From an uncultured Clostridium sp. (GTDB lineage: Bacteria; Bacillota; Clostridia; Clostridiales; Clostridiaceae), in the NCBI GenBank assembly GCA_946575275.1, contig CAMNZV010000024.1:1-13119 (forward strand): a stretch of 13,119 bases of DNA. The letters are read 5' to 3'. The translations under genes and the position numbers were made by a program. Positions 1 to 6,855 of this stretch are shown here, one piece after another (position 1 is the first letter of the stretch; each line of letters opens with the position of its first letter). The notes beneath the pieces are model-generated. The model was given only the letters and a program-made list of their open reading frames with translations. It did no database searches and was not told where the DNA came from.

Positions 1-488
1 TATTTGATTTTTTTTCATGTAACCCATAGGCAATAGATGCTGCTGTTGGTTCACTAATTATTCTCTCAACCTTTAAACCTGCAAGCTCACCTGCTCTTTT
101 TGTTGCTCTTCTTTGGGTATCATTAAAATATGCTGGAACACTTATAATTGCCTCTGTTACATCTTCACCTAAAAACTTCTCTGCATCCTGTTTTAAGCTT
201 TTTATTACAAAGGAAGATAATTCTTCTGAAAGATATTTTCTTCCACCTATTTCATATTCCTTTTTAGTTCCCATACTTCTCTTAAAAAGTGAAACTGTAT
301 CTAAAGGGTTTGTTATTTGTCTTTCTCTTGCAATTTTCCCCACAAAGACTTCCCCTTTATCTGATATACTTACTATTGATGGTGTTAGCTTTTCTGAAAA
401 AACATTATCTATAGTAACAGGTCCATCCTCAGTAAAATATGCTACAAGACTATTTGTTGTTCCTAAATCTATTCCTATTATTGCCATA
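1..488 (-). CDS. hscC: HscC-type Hsp70 chaperone, N-terminal 162 residues (cut by window edge)
   Basis: This is the N-terminal half of the ATPase domain of an Hsp70-family cytoplasmic chaperone; the gene continues past base 1. Visible Hsp70 signatures are the phosphate-1 loop GIDLGTTNS (residues 5-13), VISVPAYF-type text (IISVPAYFND, 114-123) and SEPTAASIAYG (145-155). Two segments, LFKRSMG (67-73) and ELSSFVIKSLKQDAEKFL (89-106), resemble E. coli HscC more than DnaK as I recall those sequences, so I call the HscC subfamily. Start ATG at 488 is preceded by AGGAGGTAAGT, a strong ribosome binding site. It lies 20 nt downstream of the TPR gene stop and is probably co-transcribed with it. HscC proteins are specialised Hsp70s with their own J-protein partners and do not replace DnaK; a J-domain gene may lie further left. 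The family is certain; the subfamily is likely. Confidence 0.88.
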
Positions 489-508
489 CTTACCTCCTAT
501 TAATTAGT

Positions 509-1975
509 TTATATCTTTTCTAAAAGTTTAATAATTTCTAAATAATAATCATCCCACTTCAATTCTGAATTACTTTCTTCTATATTTTTCTTTATAGTAT
601 TTATACTAACATTATTATTTATGTTAGTACCAATTAAACTATTAATGTATATCTTTAAAGAAATTAATATTTCATCATTCTTTAAGTAAATCAATGCTTT
701 TTCTATACTTTCAAGTGCTTCTTCGTACTTATTTATTGATAGCTCTATAGTTGCCTTTAAATAATAGGCAAACCCTGATTTATCATCCAAATCAATTGTC
801 CAATTTATCCAATCTAATGCATTTTCAAAATGCTTTAATTGTCTTAATATTATAGTTTTTTCTATTCCTATTTGAACATTCTCATATCCTGCATCCATTG
901 CTTCATTACAAGTATCCATTGCTTCCATATATTTATCTTGCCTTCTAAATAGCCTACTCTTTTGAATGTATGGTGATAAATACCTTGGGCATTTTTTAAT
1001 TGATGTATTAAAAGCCTTTTCTGATTCTTCATAATTATTTAAATTATAAAGTGCTTGTCCTTTATAGTTATAAGAAATTTCTATATCGTAGTTATAATTA
1101 ATTGCTCTTTCACTAATTTCAAGTGCTTTGTTATAATCCTCTATACTTAACAAAGTTTTTGCATATCTGTTATATACAGCTTCATAGTTTTCATTTAAGT
1201 CTATTGCTTTTTCAAATGCAATAATTGCCTCATTAAACTTACCTATCCCATCATAAACAAGACCTTTATATAAGTATATTTTAGAATTTAAAGGCTCCAT
1301 CTTTAACGCCTTATCTATACATTGAATTGAATTATCAAAATCTTTATTAAAACTTAAAACATTAGAATATAATAATAATTCGTCTACATTTAAGGTTTCT
1401 TTATCTATGTTTTTCACTATCTCAAGAGGTTTCTCAAACTCATTCAAATATAAATAACTTTTTGCAAGGGATATTTTTTCTGCATTTGTCTGGTAAATAT
1501 TATTTAAATCCAAATCACATATAAATTTATTTGCAGAATTAAATAAATTTAATAAGTGGTTGTTTTTCTCTTTGTGAAGAATTTCTGTATATAAATCTCT
1601 AGCTTCTGAATATTTTTCTAATGACATTGCAACATTTGAAAGGACTCTTTTGGTCATCATATGGTTTTTATCTATTTTTAAAACCCTTTTAAAATCATTA
1701 TAAGCCTCCATAATACTTCCCTCTGATAAATATACAAGGCCCCTTGTATATAAGGCCTCCTTATTGTCTATATCCTTTTCTAATATACTGTTAAGTATAT
1801 CTTTTGCTTCTATAATTTTGTATCTTTTTAGCAAGGCCTCTGCATGAAGTATAAGTATTTCATCTGTTTTTGAATTTTTTTCTATAAAATCATTTATTTT
1901 TTTCTCTGCTGTATATAAATCCTTGTTATCTAAAAGTAATTTTATATCATAATAGTTATCTTGATAATTTTCCAT
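509..1975 (-). CDS. TPR-repeat protein (488 aa), likely partner of the adjacent HscC-type Hsp70
   Basis: The protein is built almost wholly of tetratricopeptide repeats, roughly a dozen helix-turn-helix units of about 34 residues. Good units include ALYTRGLVYLSEGSIMEAYN, KIYLYKGLVYDGIGKFNEAI and SYNYKGQALYNLNNYEESEK, each with the Gly/Ala/Tyr spacing of TPRs. There is no signal peptide or membrane segment, so it should be a soluble scaffold or adaptor. The ATG at 1975 is preceded by AGGAGAAG (1981-1988) at 5 nt. It is the first gene of a two-gene unit with the HscC-type Hsp70. TPR proteins often bind Hsp70/Hsp90 tails or clients, so a co-chaperone role is a fair inference from context. No catalytic motif is visible, and the exact function is unknown. 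Confidence 0.85.
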   Translation of the reverse strand: MENYQDNYYDIKLLLDNKDLYTAEKKINDFIEKNSKTDEILILHAEALLKRYKIIEAKDILNSILEKDIDNKEALYTRGLVYLSEGSIMEAYNDFKRVLKIDKNHMMTKRVLSNVAMSLEKYSEARDLYTEILHKEKNNHLLNLFNSANKFICDLDLNNIYQTNAEKISLAKSYLYLNEFEKPLEIVKNIDKETLNVDELLLYSNVLSFNKDFDNSIQCIDKALKMEPLNSKIYLYKGLVYDGIGKFNEAIIAFEKAIDLNENYEAVYNRYAKTLLSIEDYNKALEISERAINYNYDIEISYNYKGQALYNLNNYEESEKAFNTSIKKCPRYLSPYIQKSRLFRRQDKYMEAMDTCNEAMDAGYENVQIGIEKTIILRQLKHFENALDWINWTIDLDDKSGFAYYLKATIELSINKYEEALESIEKALIYLKNDEILISLKIYINSLIGTNINNNVSINTIKKNIEESNSELKWDDYYLEIIKLLEKI

Positions 1976-2020
1976 ATTTACTTCTCCTAATTTTTATTAA
2001 CACTTCTATTTTCTCATAGA

Positions 2021-2049
2021 ATAATGTAAAAAATCTATTTTTATGTAAA
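2021..2049 (-). promoter_or_regulatory. Candidate sigma-A promoter for the TPR-hscC unit
   Basis: On the minus strand, TTTACA (2044-2049) is separated by 17 nt from CATTAT (2021-2026). The -35 is good (5/6) and the -10 is weak (4/6). It lies 45-75 nt before the TPR start codon. Its -35 overlaps the T-run of the rubrerythrin terminator, so the two units are packed with almost no spare DNA. Confidence 0.4.
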
Positions 2050-2081
2050 AAAAATATCCTATAGGTTACCCTATAAGATAT
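2046..2081 (-). terminator. Rho-independent terminator of the rubrerythrin gene
   Basis: A 12-bp stem (arms 2054-2065 and 2070-2081, one G-U pair) closes a 4-nt loop. Read on the minus strand it is followed by eight T residues (2047-2054). It lies just after the rubrerythrin stop codon. The plus-strand side also has a short T-run, but no plus-strand gene ends here. Confidence 0.85.
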
Positions 2082-2102
2082 TTTTAATATATAGTTATTT
2101 AA

Positions 2103-2645
2103 TTAAGCAAAGTATCTATCTAATAATCCCTTAAATGCCTTACCATGTCTAGCTTCATCTTTACACATTTCATGAACTGTATCATGAATTGCATCTAAGT
2201 TTAATTGTTTAGCTAATGTTGCTAAATCTTTCTTTCCTTGACATGCTCCATGTTCTGCATCAACTCTCTTTTCTAAGTTTAACTTAGTATCAGCGTCAAC
2301 AACTTCTCCTAACATTTCAGCAAATTTTGCTGCATGTTCAGCTTCTTCAAAAGCAATTCTCTTATAAGCTTCTGCAACTTCTGGGAACCCTTCTCTATCA
2401 GCTTGTCTAGACATTGCTAAATACATTCCAACTTCTGTACATTCTCCCATAAAGTTAGCTTGTAATCCTTCGATTATTCTAGGATCTGTTCCTTTTGCAA
2501 CTCCTACAAAGTGTTCATCAGCAAAGTCTAAAGTTTCAGATTTTTCTACAAACTTATCTGATCCTGCTCCACATACTGGACATTTTTCTGGTGCTGCTTC
2601 TCCTTCATAGATATAACCACATACTGTACATACAAATTTCTTCAT
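2103..2645 (-). CDS. Reverse rubrerythrin (N-terminal rubredoxin domain, C-terminal diiron domain), 180 aa
   Basis: A non-haem iron peroxidase that reduces hydrogen peroxide (and supports O2 detoxification) in the anaerobe's cytoplasm. The rubredoxin-like Fe(SCys)4 site is at the N-terminus: C6-x2-C9 and C22-x2-C25. The four-helix diiron domain follows, with ligand candidates E68, E101/H104 (EEAEHA), E131 and E164/H167 (DEARHG). Classical rubrerythrins have the opposite domain order; this order defines the reverse type known from Clostridium acetobutylicum, where such proteins are peroxide-defence genes under PerR. The start is set at 2645 rather than an in-frame ATG at 2684, because GGAGG (2653-2657) sits 7 nt before it and the rubredoxin domain begins at residue 4. 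The gene is monocistronic, with a strong promoter and a terminator. Function is confident; the PerR link is inferred from a box in the promoter. Confidence 0.95.
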   Translation of the reverse strand: MKKFVCTVCGYIYEGEAAPEKCPVCGAGSDKFVEKSETLDFADEHFVGVAKGTDPRIIEGLQANFMGECTEVGMYLAMSRQADREGFPEVAEAYKRIAFEEAEHAAKFAEMLGEVVDADTKLNLEKRVDAEHGACQGKKDLATLAKQLNLDAIHDTVHEMCKDEARHGKAFKGLLDRYFA

Positions 2646-2652
2646 TTTAAAT

Positions 2653-2657
2653 CCTCC
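2653..2657 (-). promoter_or_regulatory. Ribosome binding site that fixes the rubrerythrin start
   Basis: GGAGG on the minus strand, 7 nt before the ATG at 2645. The upstream in-frame ATG at 2684 would place this site inside the coding sequence, so the shorter 180-residue protein is preferred. Confidence 0.85.
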
Positions 2658-2732
2658 ATTTATTATATAATTTTTATTAAACAATTTTTACTGTAGCTTG
2701 GTACTTCAATGCTTCCCTCACTTACAGGTTTT

Positions 2733-2761
2733 ATTATATAATAATTATTATTAGTTGTAAA
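2733..2761 (-). promoter_or_regulatory. Sigma-A promoter of the rubrerythrin gene
   Basis: TTTACA (2756-2761), a 17-nt spacer and a perfect TATAAT (2733-2738), read on the minus strand. Transcription should start near 2726, giving an 80-nt leader. The match is close to consensus, as expected for a highly expressed gene that is held by a repressor. Confidence 0.8.
2736..2750. promoter_or_regulatory. Candidate PerR operator overlapping the rubrerythrin -10 and spacer
   Basis: The 15 bases match the PerR-box consensus TTATAATNATTATAA at 12 of 14 fixed positions and form an interrupted palindrome. The site covers the spacer and half of the -10, which is where a repressor would block RNA polymerase. 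Reverse rubrerythrins are known PerR targets in clostridia. Caution: in DNA this AT-rich such boxes can arise by chance, and PerR itself is not in the window. Confidence 0.55.
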
Positions 2762-2805
2762 GTGTTTTTTGAAAAATACTTGTTAAATTTTATAACAATT
2801 AAAAA

Positions 2806-2834
2806 TTGACTTTCAAATCACTTAATTATATAAT
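2806..2834 (+). promoter_or_regulatory. Sigma-A promoter of leuS
   Basis: TTGACT (2806-2811), a 17-nt spacer and a perfect TATAAT (2829-2834). The predicted start is about 2841, roughly 20 nt before the first T-box helix, giving a leader of about 263 nt. It is divergent from the rubrerythrin promoter, with the two -35 elements about 45 bp apart. Confidence 0.8.
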
Positions 2835-2860
2835 TACTTATATTGTTAAAAATTAATAAT

Positions 2861-3047
2861 ATGCGTTGAAATGAAGTAGTATCATTAATATATATTTTTA
2901 GAGAGTCATTGTTAGGTGTAAAATGATAATATTATTATGAGAACTTGTCATGGAGCATTACTTGTAAAGCAAGTACGTTTAAATGCGTTATAATTTACTT
3001 AAGTGAAGATTATTTTAATCTTAATAAGAGTGGTACCACGGAATTAT
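2861..3047 (+). promoter_or_regulatory. T-box riboswitch (tRNA-Leu sensing, specifier CUU) in the leuS leader
   Basis: The leader senses uncharged tRNA-Leu and allows leuS transcription when leucyl-tRNA is short. Stem I can be folded by eye: outer helices ATGC/GCAT (2861-2864 with 2955-2958) and ATGA/TCAT (2871-2874 with 2948-2951), and an upper helix TCAT/ATGA (2882-2885 with 2937-2940). Between them is the specifier loop, with AGTAGTA on one side and GAACTTG on the other. CTT at 2944-2946, followed by a purine, is the leucine specifier. A small hairpin follows at 2960-2974. Stem III is AAGATTA/TAATCTT (3006-3022). The T-box sequence AGAGTGGTACCACGG runs 3027-3041; its TGGT (3031-3034) would pair with the ACCA end of a tRNA with A73, as tRNA-Leu has. 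Confidence 0.92.
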
Positions 3048-3089
3048 ACTTTCGTCTCTTCAATTTAGAGATGGGAGTTTTTTATTTTT
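3048..3089 (+). terminator. Regulatory attenuator terminator of the leuS T-box
   Basis: A 12-bp stem (3048-3059 with 3067-3078, with several G-U pairs) closes a 7-nt loop and is followed by a T-run at 3078-3083 and 3085-3089. It is the default fold when tRNA-Leu is charged. The antiterminator built on the T-box sequence would compete with it. Confidence 0.85.
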
Positions 3090-3103
3090 AAGGAGGAAGA
3101 ATA

Positions 3104-5551
3104 ATGGCTAAATACGGAACAAACATTGATGAAAAATGGCAAAACAAATGGGAAAAAGAACAAATATATAAATTTGATAAAAATAACCTTGATAAAAAAT
3201 TATATACATTAGAAATGTTTTCTTACCCATCTGGAAGTCAATTACATGCTGGACACTGGTTTAATTATGGACCAGTAGATTCTTGGGCAAGACTAAAAAA
3301 AATGGAAGGATATAATATATTTCAGCCAATGGGCTTTGATGCCTTTGGTTTACCTGCTGAAAATTTTGCTATAAAAACTGGTATACATCCTAATGACTCA
3401 ACCTATAAAAACATAGAAACTATGGAAGCTCAATTAAAGGCCATGGGCGCTATGTTTAACTGGGAAAATGAAGTTATAACATCTGACCCTGATTATTATA
3501 AATGGACTCAATGGTTATTTTTAAAGCTATATGAACATAATTTGGCATACAGAAAAAAAGCTCCTGTTAATTGGTGTCCTTCTTGTAACACTGTTTTAGC
3601 CAATGAACAGGTTATTGATGGTGCTTGTGAACGTTGTAATAGTGAGGTTACTAAAAAGGAGCTTACTCAATGGTTCTTTAAAATTACAGATTATGCAGAT
3701 GAGCTTTTAGATAAATTAGATGATTTAGATTGGCCAGAAAAAACTGTTGCTATGCAAAAACATTGGATTGGTAGATCAACTGGTGCTGAAGTTACCTTTA
3801 AGGTAGCATCTTCAAGTCTAAGCTTTGATGTATTTACCACAAGAGCTGATACATTAAATGGTGTTACTTATGTGGTGTTAGCTCCTGAAAATAAGCTTGT
3901 TGATAAGTTAACTACAGCTGAAAATAAAAATATGGTAGAAGAATATAAGATTTCCTCTGCAAAGCAATCTGAAATTGAAAGACAATCTATTTCAAAAGAA
4001 AAAACAGGTGTATTTACCGGCTCCTATGCAATTAATCCTATAAACGGAAGAAAGGTTCCTATTTGGATTTCAGATTATGTATTAGCAACCTATGGAACTG
4101 GTGCTGTTATGGCTGTTCCTGCCCATGATGAGCGTGACTTTGCCTTTGCTACAAAGTTTAATTTGCCAATTGAAAAAGTAATTAATAGCAAGGATAACAC
4201 ACCTGTTGAATTACCTTACTGTGAATATGGTGTTCTTGTAAATTCAGGTGAGTTTGATGGATTGTCCACTGAAGATGGAAAAACTAAAATAGTTGAAAAA
4301 TTGGCTAAAGAAAATCTAGGTTCTCAAAAAATAAACTATAGATTAAGAGATTGGCTTGTATCAAGGCAAAGATATTGGGGTGCTCCAATTCCAATTATAT
4401 ATTGTGATAAATGTGGAACAGTTCCAGTACCAGAAAAAGATTTACCAGTTAAGCTTCCATATGATGTTGAATTTGCTCCAGATGGTAAATCCCCTCTTGC
4501 TAAAAGTAATGACTTTGTAAATACAACTTGCCCACACTGCGGTGGTGCTGCTAAAAGGGAAGCTGATACTCTTGACACATTTGTTTGTTCTTCATGGTAT
4601 TATTTAAGATACCCTGATAATAAAAACTTAGAAAAGCCATTTGATACAGATATAATTAATAAAATGCTTCCAGTTGATAAATATGTTGGAGGCCCTGAAC
4701 ATGCATGTATGCACTTATTATATGCAAGGTTTATGACAAAGGCACTTAGGGATATGGGATATTTAAATTTTGATGAACCTTTTAAATCATTAACTCACCA
4801 AGGTTTAATTCTTGGTCCAGATGGTCTTAAAATGAGTAAATCAAAGGGAAATACAATTTCACCTGACACTTATATTAAGGAATATGGTGCTGACGTATTT
4901 AGAATGTATTTAATGTTTGGTTTTGCCTATACAGAAGGTGGCGCATGGAGTGACGATGGCATTAAATCTGTAGCAAGATTTGTAGATAGAATAGAAAGAA
5001 ATATCACATCTGCAAATGACTTTATAATAAATGGCATTAGTAAAACTACTATTGATGCCCCTGAAAAGGAATTAAACTTTTGGAGACACACTGCAATTAA
5101 AGGTGTCACTGAAGATGGTGACAAGATGCAATTTAATACTGCCATTGCAAGATTAATGGAGTTAACTAACGCCTTGTCAAAGTATCTTTCAGAAGAAAGT
5201 AAAAATTTAGACTTCTTAAAGGATGTTATCTTTGATTATGTAAGATTATTAGCACCATTTGCTCCTCATTTTGCAGAAGAACAATTTGAGTTATTAGGAA
5301 ATACTACTTCTGTATTTAATGAAAAATGGCCAATATTTGATAAAAATGCATTAATTAAAGATGAAATTGAAATTGCAATTCAAATAAACGGTAAAATTAA
5401 AAATAAAATAAATGTTCCTTCTAATTTTAATGAAGATGAAATTAAAGAAGTTTCTTTAAATGATGAAATTATTAAAACTAATCTTCAAGGGAAAAATGTT
5501 GTTAAGATTATAGTTATAAAAGGTAGACTTGTTAATATAGTTGTTAAATAA
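3104..5551 (+). CDS. leuS: Leucyl-tRNA synthetase
   Basis: Class I synthetase that charges tRNA-Leu with leucine in the cytosol. The full length (815 aa) is normal for bacterial LeuRS. Order of parts: catalytic HIGH-type motif HAGH (48-51) after YPSGSQL; zinc-finger cysteines CPSC (158-161) and CERC (175-178); the CP1 editing domain with the Thr-rich peptide TTRADT (245-250) and [15 protein letters not shown] (331-345); a second Cys pair set, CDKC (434-437) and CPHC (476-479), as in leucine-specific insertions; and KMSKS (576-580). The C-terminal part is an anticodon-binding helical domain. The Thr-rich peptide has Ala where many LeuRS have Pro (TTRPDT), but the Thr and Arg residues used in editing are kept. 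The ATG at 3104 is preceded by AAGGAGGAAG. Expression is controlled by the T-box leader. The gene is monocistronic, ending at a strong terminator. Confidence 0.98.
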   Translation: MAKYGTNIDEKWQNKWEKEQIYKFDKNNLDKKLYTLEMFSYPSGSQLHAGHWFNYGPVDSWARLKKMEGYNIFQPMGFDAFGLPAENFAIKTGIHPNDSTYKNIETMEAQLKAMGAMFNWENEVITSDPDYYKWTQWLFLKLYEHNLAYRKKAPVNWCPSCNTVLANEQVIDGACERCNSEVTKKELTQWFFKITDYADELLDKLDDLDWPEKTVAMQKHWIGRSTGAEVTFKVASSSLSFDVFTTRADTLNGVTYVVLAPENKLVDKLTTAENKNMVEEYKISSAKQSEIERQSISKEKTGVFTGSYAINPINGRKVPIWISDYVLATYGTGAVMAVPAHDERDFAFATKFNLPIEKVINSKDNTPVELPYCEYGVLVNSGEFDGLSTEDGKTKIVEKLAKENLGSQKINYRLRDWLVSRQRYWGAPIPIIYCDKCGTVPVPEKDLPVKLPYDVEFAPDGKSPLAKSNDFVNTTCPHCGGAAKREADTLDTFVCSSWYYLRYPDNKNLEKPFDTDIINKMLPVDKYVGGPEHACMHLLYARFMTKALRDMGYLNFDEPFKSLTHQGLILGPDGLKMSKSKGNTISPDTYIKEYGADVFRMYLMFGFAYTEGGAWSDDGIKSVARFVDRIERNITSANDFIINGISKTTIDAPEKELNFWRHTAIKGVTEDGDKMQFNTAIARLMELTNALSKYLSEESKNLDFLKDVIFDYVRLLAPFAPHFAEEQFELLGNTTSVFNEKWPIFDKNALIKDEIEIAIQINGKIKNKINVPSNFNEDEIKEVSLNDEIIKTNLQGKNVVKIIVIKGRLVNIVVK

Positions 5552-5554
5552 TTA

Positions 5555-5599
5555 AAAAGTAGGATTTTGCAATACACTTGCAAAATCCTACTTTTAGCT
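5555..5599. terminator. Strong bidirectional terminator between leuS and the methyltransferase-like gene
   Basis: A perfect 18-bp stem (5555-5572 with 5578-5595) with a 5-nt loop TACAC. The arms start in AAAA and end in TTTT, so it can stop transcription from both convergent genes. It lies directly after the leuS stop codon and directly after the minus-strand stop codon. Confidence 0.95.
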
Positions 5600-6334
5600 T
5601 TAATTTAATACTTCTTTAAATTTCCCAAGGATATCACTTACTAAGTCTTCTTCTAATTTCTCGTAATAGTCTATATACCCCGAACTATCTAATGATGAAA
5701 ATAAGTCCTTGCTCATCATCATCCAAACTTCTGGAATATAAACCCATACGATTTCTTCATAGCTACAGCTAAGTAAAAAATGTTCTAATCCCCAAAAAAC
5801 GTATTCTTCAATATTATGAAGCTCATTAAAAAATTTATAATCTTTAACTACTTTATCCGTCAATTCATAATTATATATATCAACTAAAAAATAATCATAG
5901 GTTTTCTTTTTAGATGAATACCCATCCTCATTAATTATCACAATTTTAGGATTATCATTAAAACTTTTTTTATATAAATCTATAACTTCTTTTGAAGATT
6001 CATAAACAGTTACCTTTTTTACATTGTCTTTCTTAGCTATTTCTTGAGCTATATATCCAAGACCAAGTCCAACTATGCCAACATTTCCCCTTGCATATTT
6101 TATTATTTCATAGGCTCCTTGTATTTCTAAAGGACTTAATTTCATAAGGCAAGAATCATCCTTTATCAGCTTAGGAATAGGAATTAATATTTCCTCTTCT
6201 TTTTTGTGAAGGTAACTTAAGTGATTTTCTTCAGTTTTTTTTATAATTTTATAATTATTTGCACTACCCTCTTTTAATATGTTATTGTACCAATTTATCT
6301 TTTCTATTAAATAATTTCTTTGAAAAGGTTCCAT
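5600..6334 (-). CDS. Putative SAM-dependent methyltransferase-fold protein (244 aa)
   Basis: The middle of the protein has a Rossmann nucleotide-binding pattern: a beta strand and glycine loop GIVGLGLGYIAQ (86-97), then an acidic residue ending the second strand (VTVYES, E112), then a hydrophobic strand ending in YFLVDIY (D152). This order is typical of class I SAM-dependent methyltransferases and spermidine-synthase-like proteins. The N-terminal 80 residues are charged and the C-terminal part is rich in aromatic residues (VWVYIPEVWMMM). No substrate-specific motif such as NPPY is visible, so the substrate is unknown and it may not be catalytic. The ATG at 6334 has AGGAAGTG upstream at a rather long spacing. 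It is divergent from the HesB-like gene and convergent with leuS. Fold call: moderate confidence; reaction: unknown. Confidence 0.7.
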   Translation of the reverse strand: MEPFQRNYLIEKINWYNNILKEGSANNYKIIKKTEENHLSYLHKKEEEILIPIPKLIKDDSCLMKLSPLEIQGAYEIIKYARGNVGIVGLGLGYIAQEIAKKDNVKKVTVYESSKEVIDLYKKSFNDNPKIVIINEDGYSSKKKTYDYFLVDIYNYELTDKVVKDYKFFNELHNIEEYVFWGLEHFLLSCSYEEIVWVYIPEVWMMMSKDLFSSLDSSGYIDYYEKLEEDLVSDILGKFKEVLN

Positions 6335-6411
6335 TTCTAGCTCACTTCCTAAATTTAATATATCTTATTATAATACAAAACTTTAATTTAGTATATTTTT
6401 TATTGTTTTTA

Positions 6412-6439
6412 TTGAAAAAGATTATTATTGTGATATACT
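6412..6439 (+). promoter_or_regulatory. Extended -10 sigma-A promoter of the HesB-like gene
   Basis: TTGAAA (6412-6417), a 16-nt spacer and TATACT (6434-6439), preceded by TG at 6431-6432 (TGnTATACT). The start would be near 6446, leaving a leader of about 30 nt. Confidence 0.7.
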
Positions 6440-6474
6440 TACTGTAATAAAAAAATTTTAAGTAGGTGATTTTT

Positions 6475-6804
6475 ATGAAAAATATTTCTATAAGTGAAGA
6501 AGCATATTCTGAATTTATTGATTTTCTAAAAGAAAACAATGTTGATAGCTATAATATAAGAATCAATTTAGCAGGTTATGCTTGTAGTGGGGCTGTTTTT
6601 AACATATCTGTTAGCACTCCAACTGATTCCGATATTACTGAAGTAATTAACGATATAACTTTTATTGCTGAAAAATCATTAATTGATGAATTTGGTGGTT
6701 TTAATATTACCTCATCTGAAGAAAATGGTGGCAATGGCTTATCATTAAAACCAATTAATCCAGGTGAAGGCGGATGCTCAAGTTGTGGTGGAGGATGCCA
6801 CTAA
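6475..6804 (+). CDS. HesB/IscA-like protein with C-terminal CxxCxxxCH tail (109 aa)
   Basis: A small protein of the HesB-like branch of the IscA (A-type Fe-S carrier) fold. The pattern is a short N-terminal helix (SEEAYSEFIDFL), then a strand RINLAGYACSGAVFNISV (29-46) with the conserved first Cys at C37, then a beta-rich segment and a glycine-rich tail ending C101-x2-C104-x3-C108-H109. Canonical IscA ends in a C-G-C motif; here it is a longer Cys/Gly/His tail. Related clostridial HesB-like proteins occur in some anaerobes as selenoproteins; here every position is Cys and the gene ends at TAA. A role in iron-sulfur or other metal handling is inferred from the family. The start is the ATG at 6475, with AGGTG (6464-6468) 6 nt before it; the in-frame GTG at 6466 overlaps that site and is rejected. 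Monocistronic. Confidence 0.82.
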   Translation: MKNISISEEAYSEFIDFLKENNVDSYNIRINLAGYACSGAVFNISVSTPTDSDITEVINDITFIAEKSLIDEFGGFNITSSEENGGNGLSLKPINPGEGGCSSCGGGCH

Positions 6805-6814
6805 TACTTTTATT

Positions 6815-6855
6815 AAAAGAGAGGCAGTAGATAATTTTTATCTACTACCTCTTTT
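6815..6855. terminator. Bidirectional terminator between the HesB-like and VWA genes
   Basis: Near-perfect hairpin with arms 6815-6834 and 6838-6855 (a 2-nt bulge and one C-A mismatch), AAAAGAG at one foot and CTCTTTT at the other. It follows the HesB-like stop codon, and its right arm runs into the stop codon of the minus-strand VWA gene, so it can serve both convergent units. Confidence 0.88.

Noticed and set aside
2103..2684. Longer 193-residue form of the rubrerythrin.
   Set aside because: The GGAGG site would fall inside the coding sequence, and the extra 13 residues precede the normal rubredoxin start.
4336..5145. Two minus-strand open frames inside leuS (4336-4578 and 4927-5145).
   Set aside because: They lie wholly inside a well-supported synthetase gene, lack ribosome binding sites and show no family pattern.
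6259..6539. Short overlapping open frames in the intergenic region between the methyltransferase-like and HesB-like genes.
   Set aside because: They are low-complexity Ile/Phe/Lys-rich text from AT-rich DNA and overlap a promoter and the starts of two real genes.
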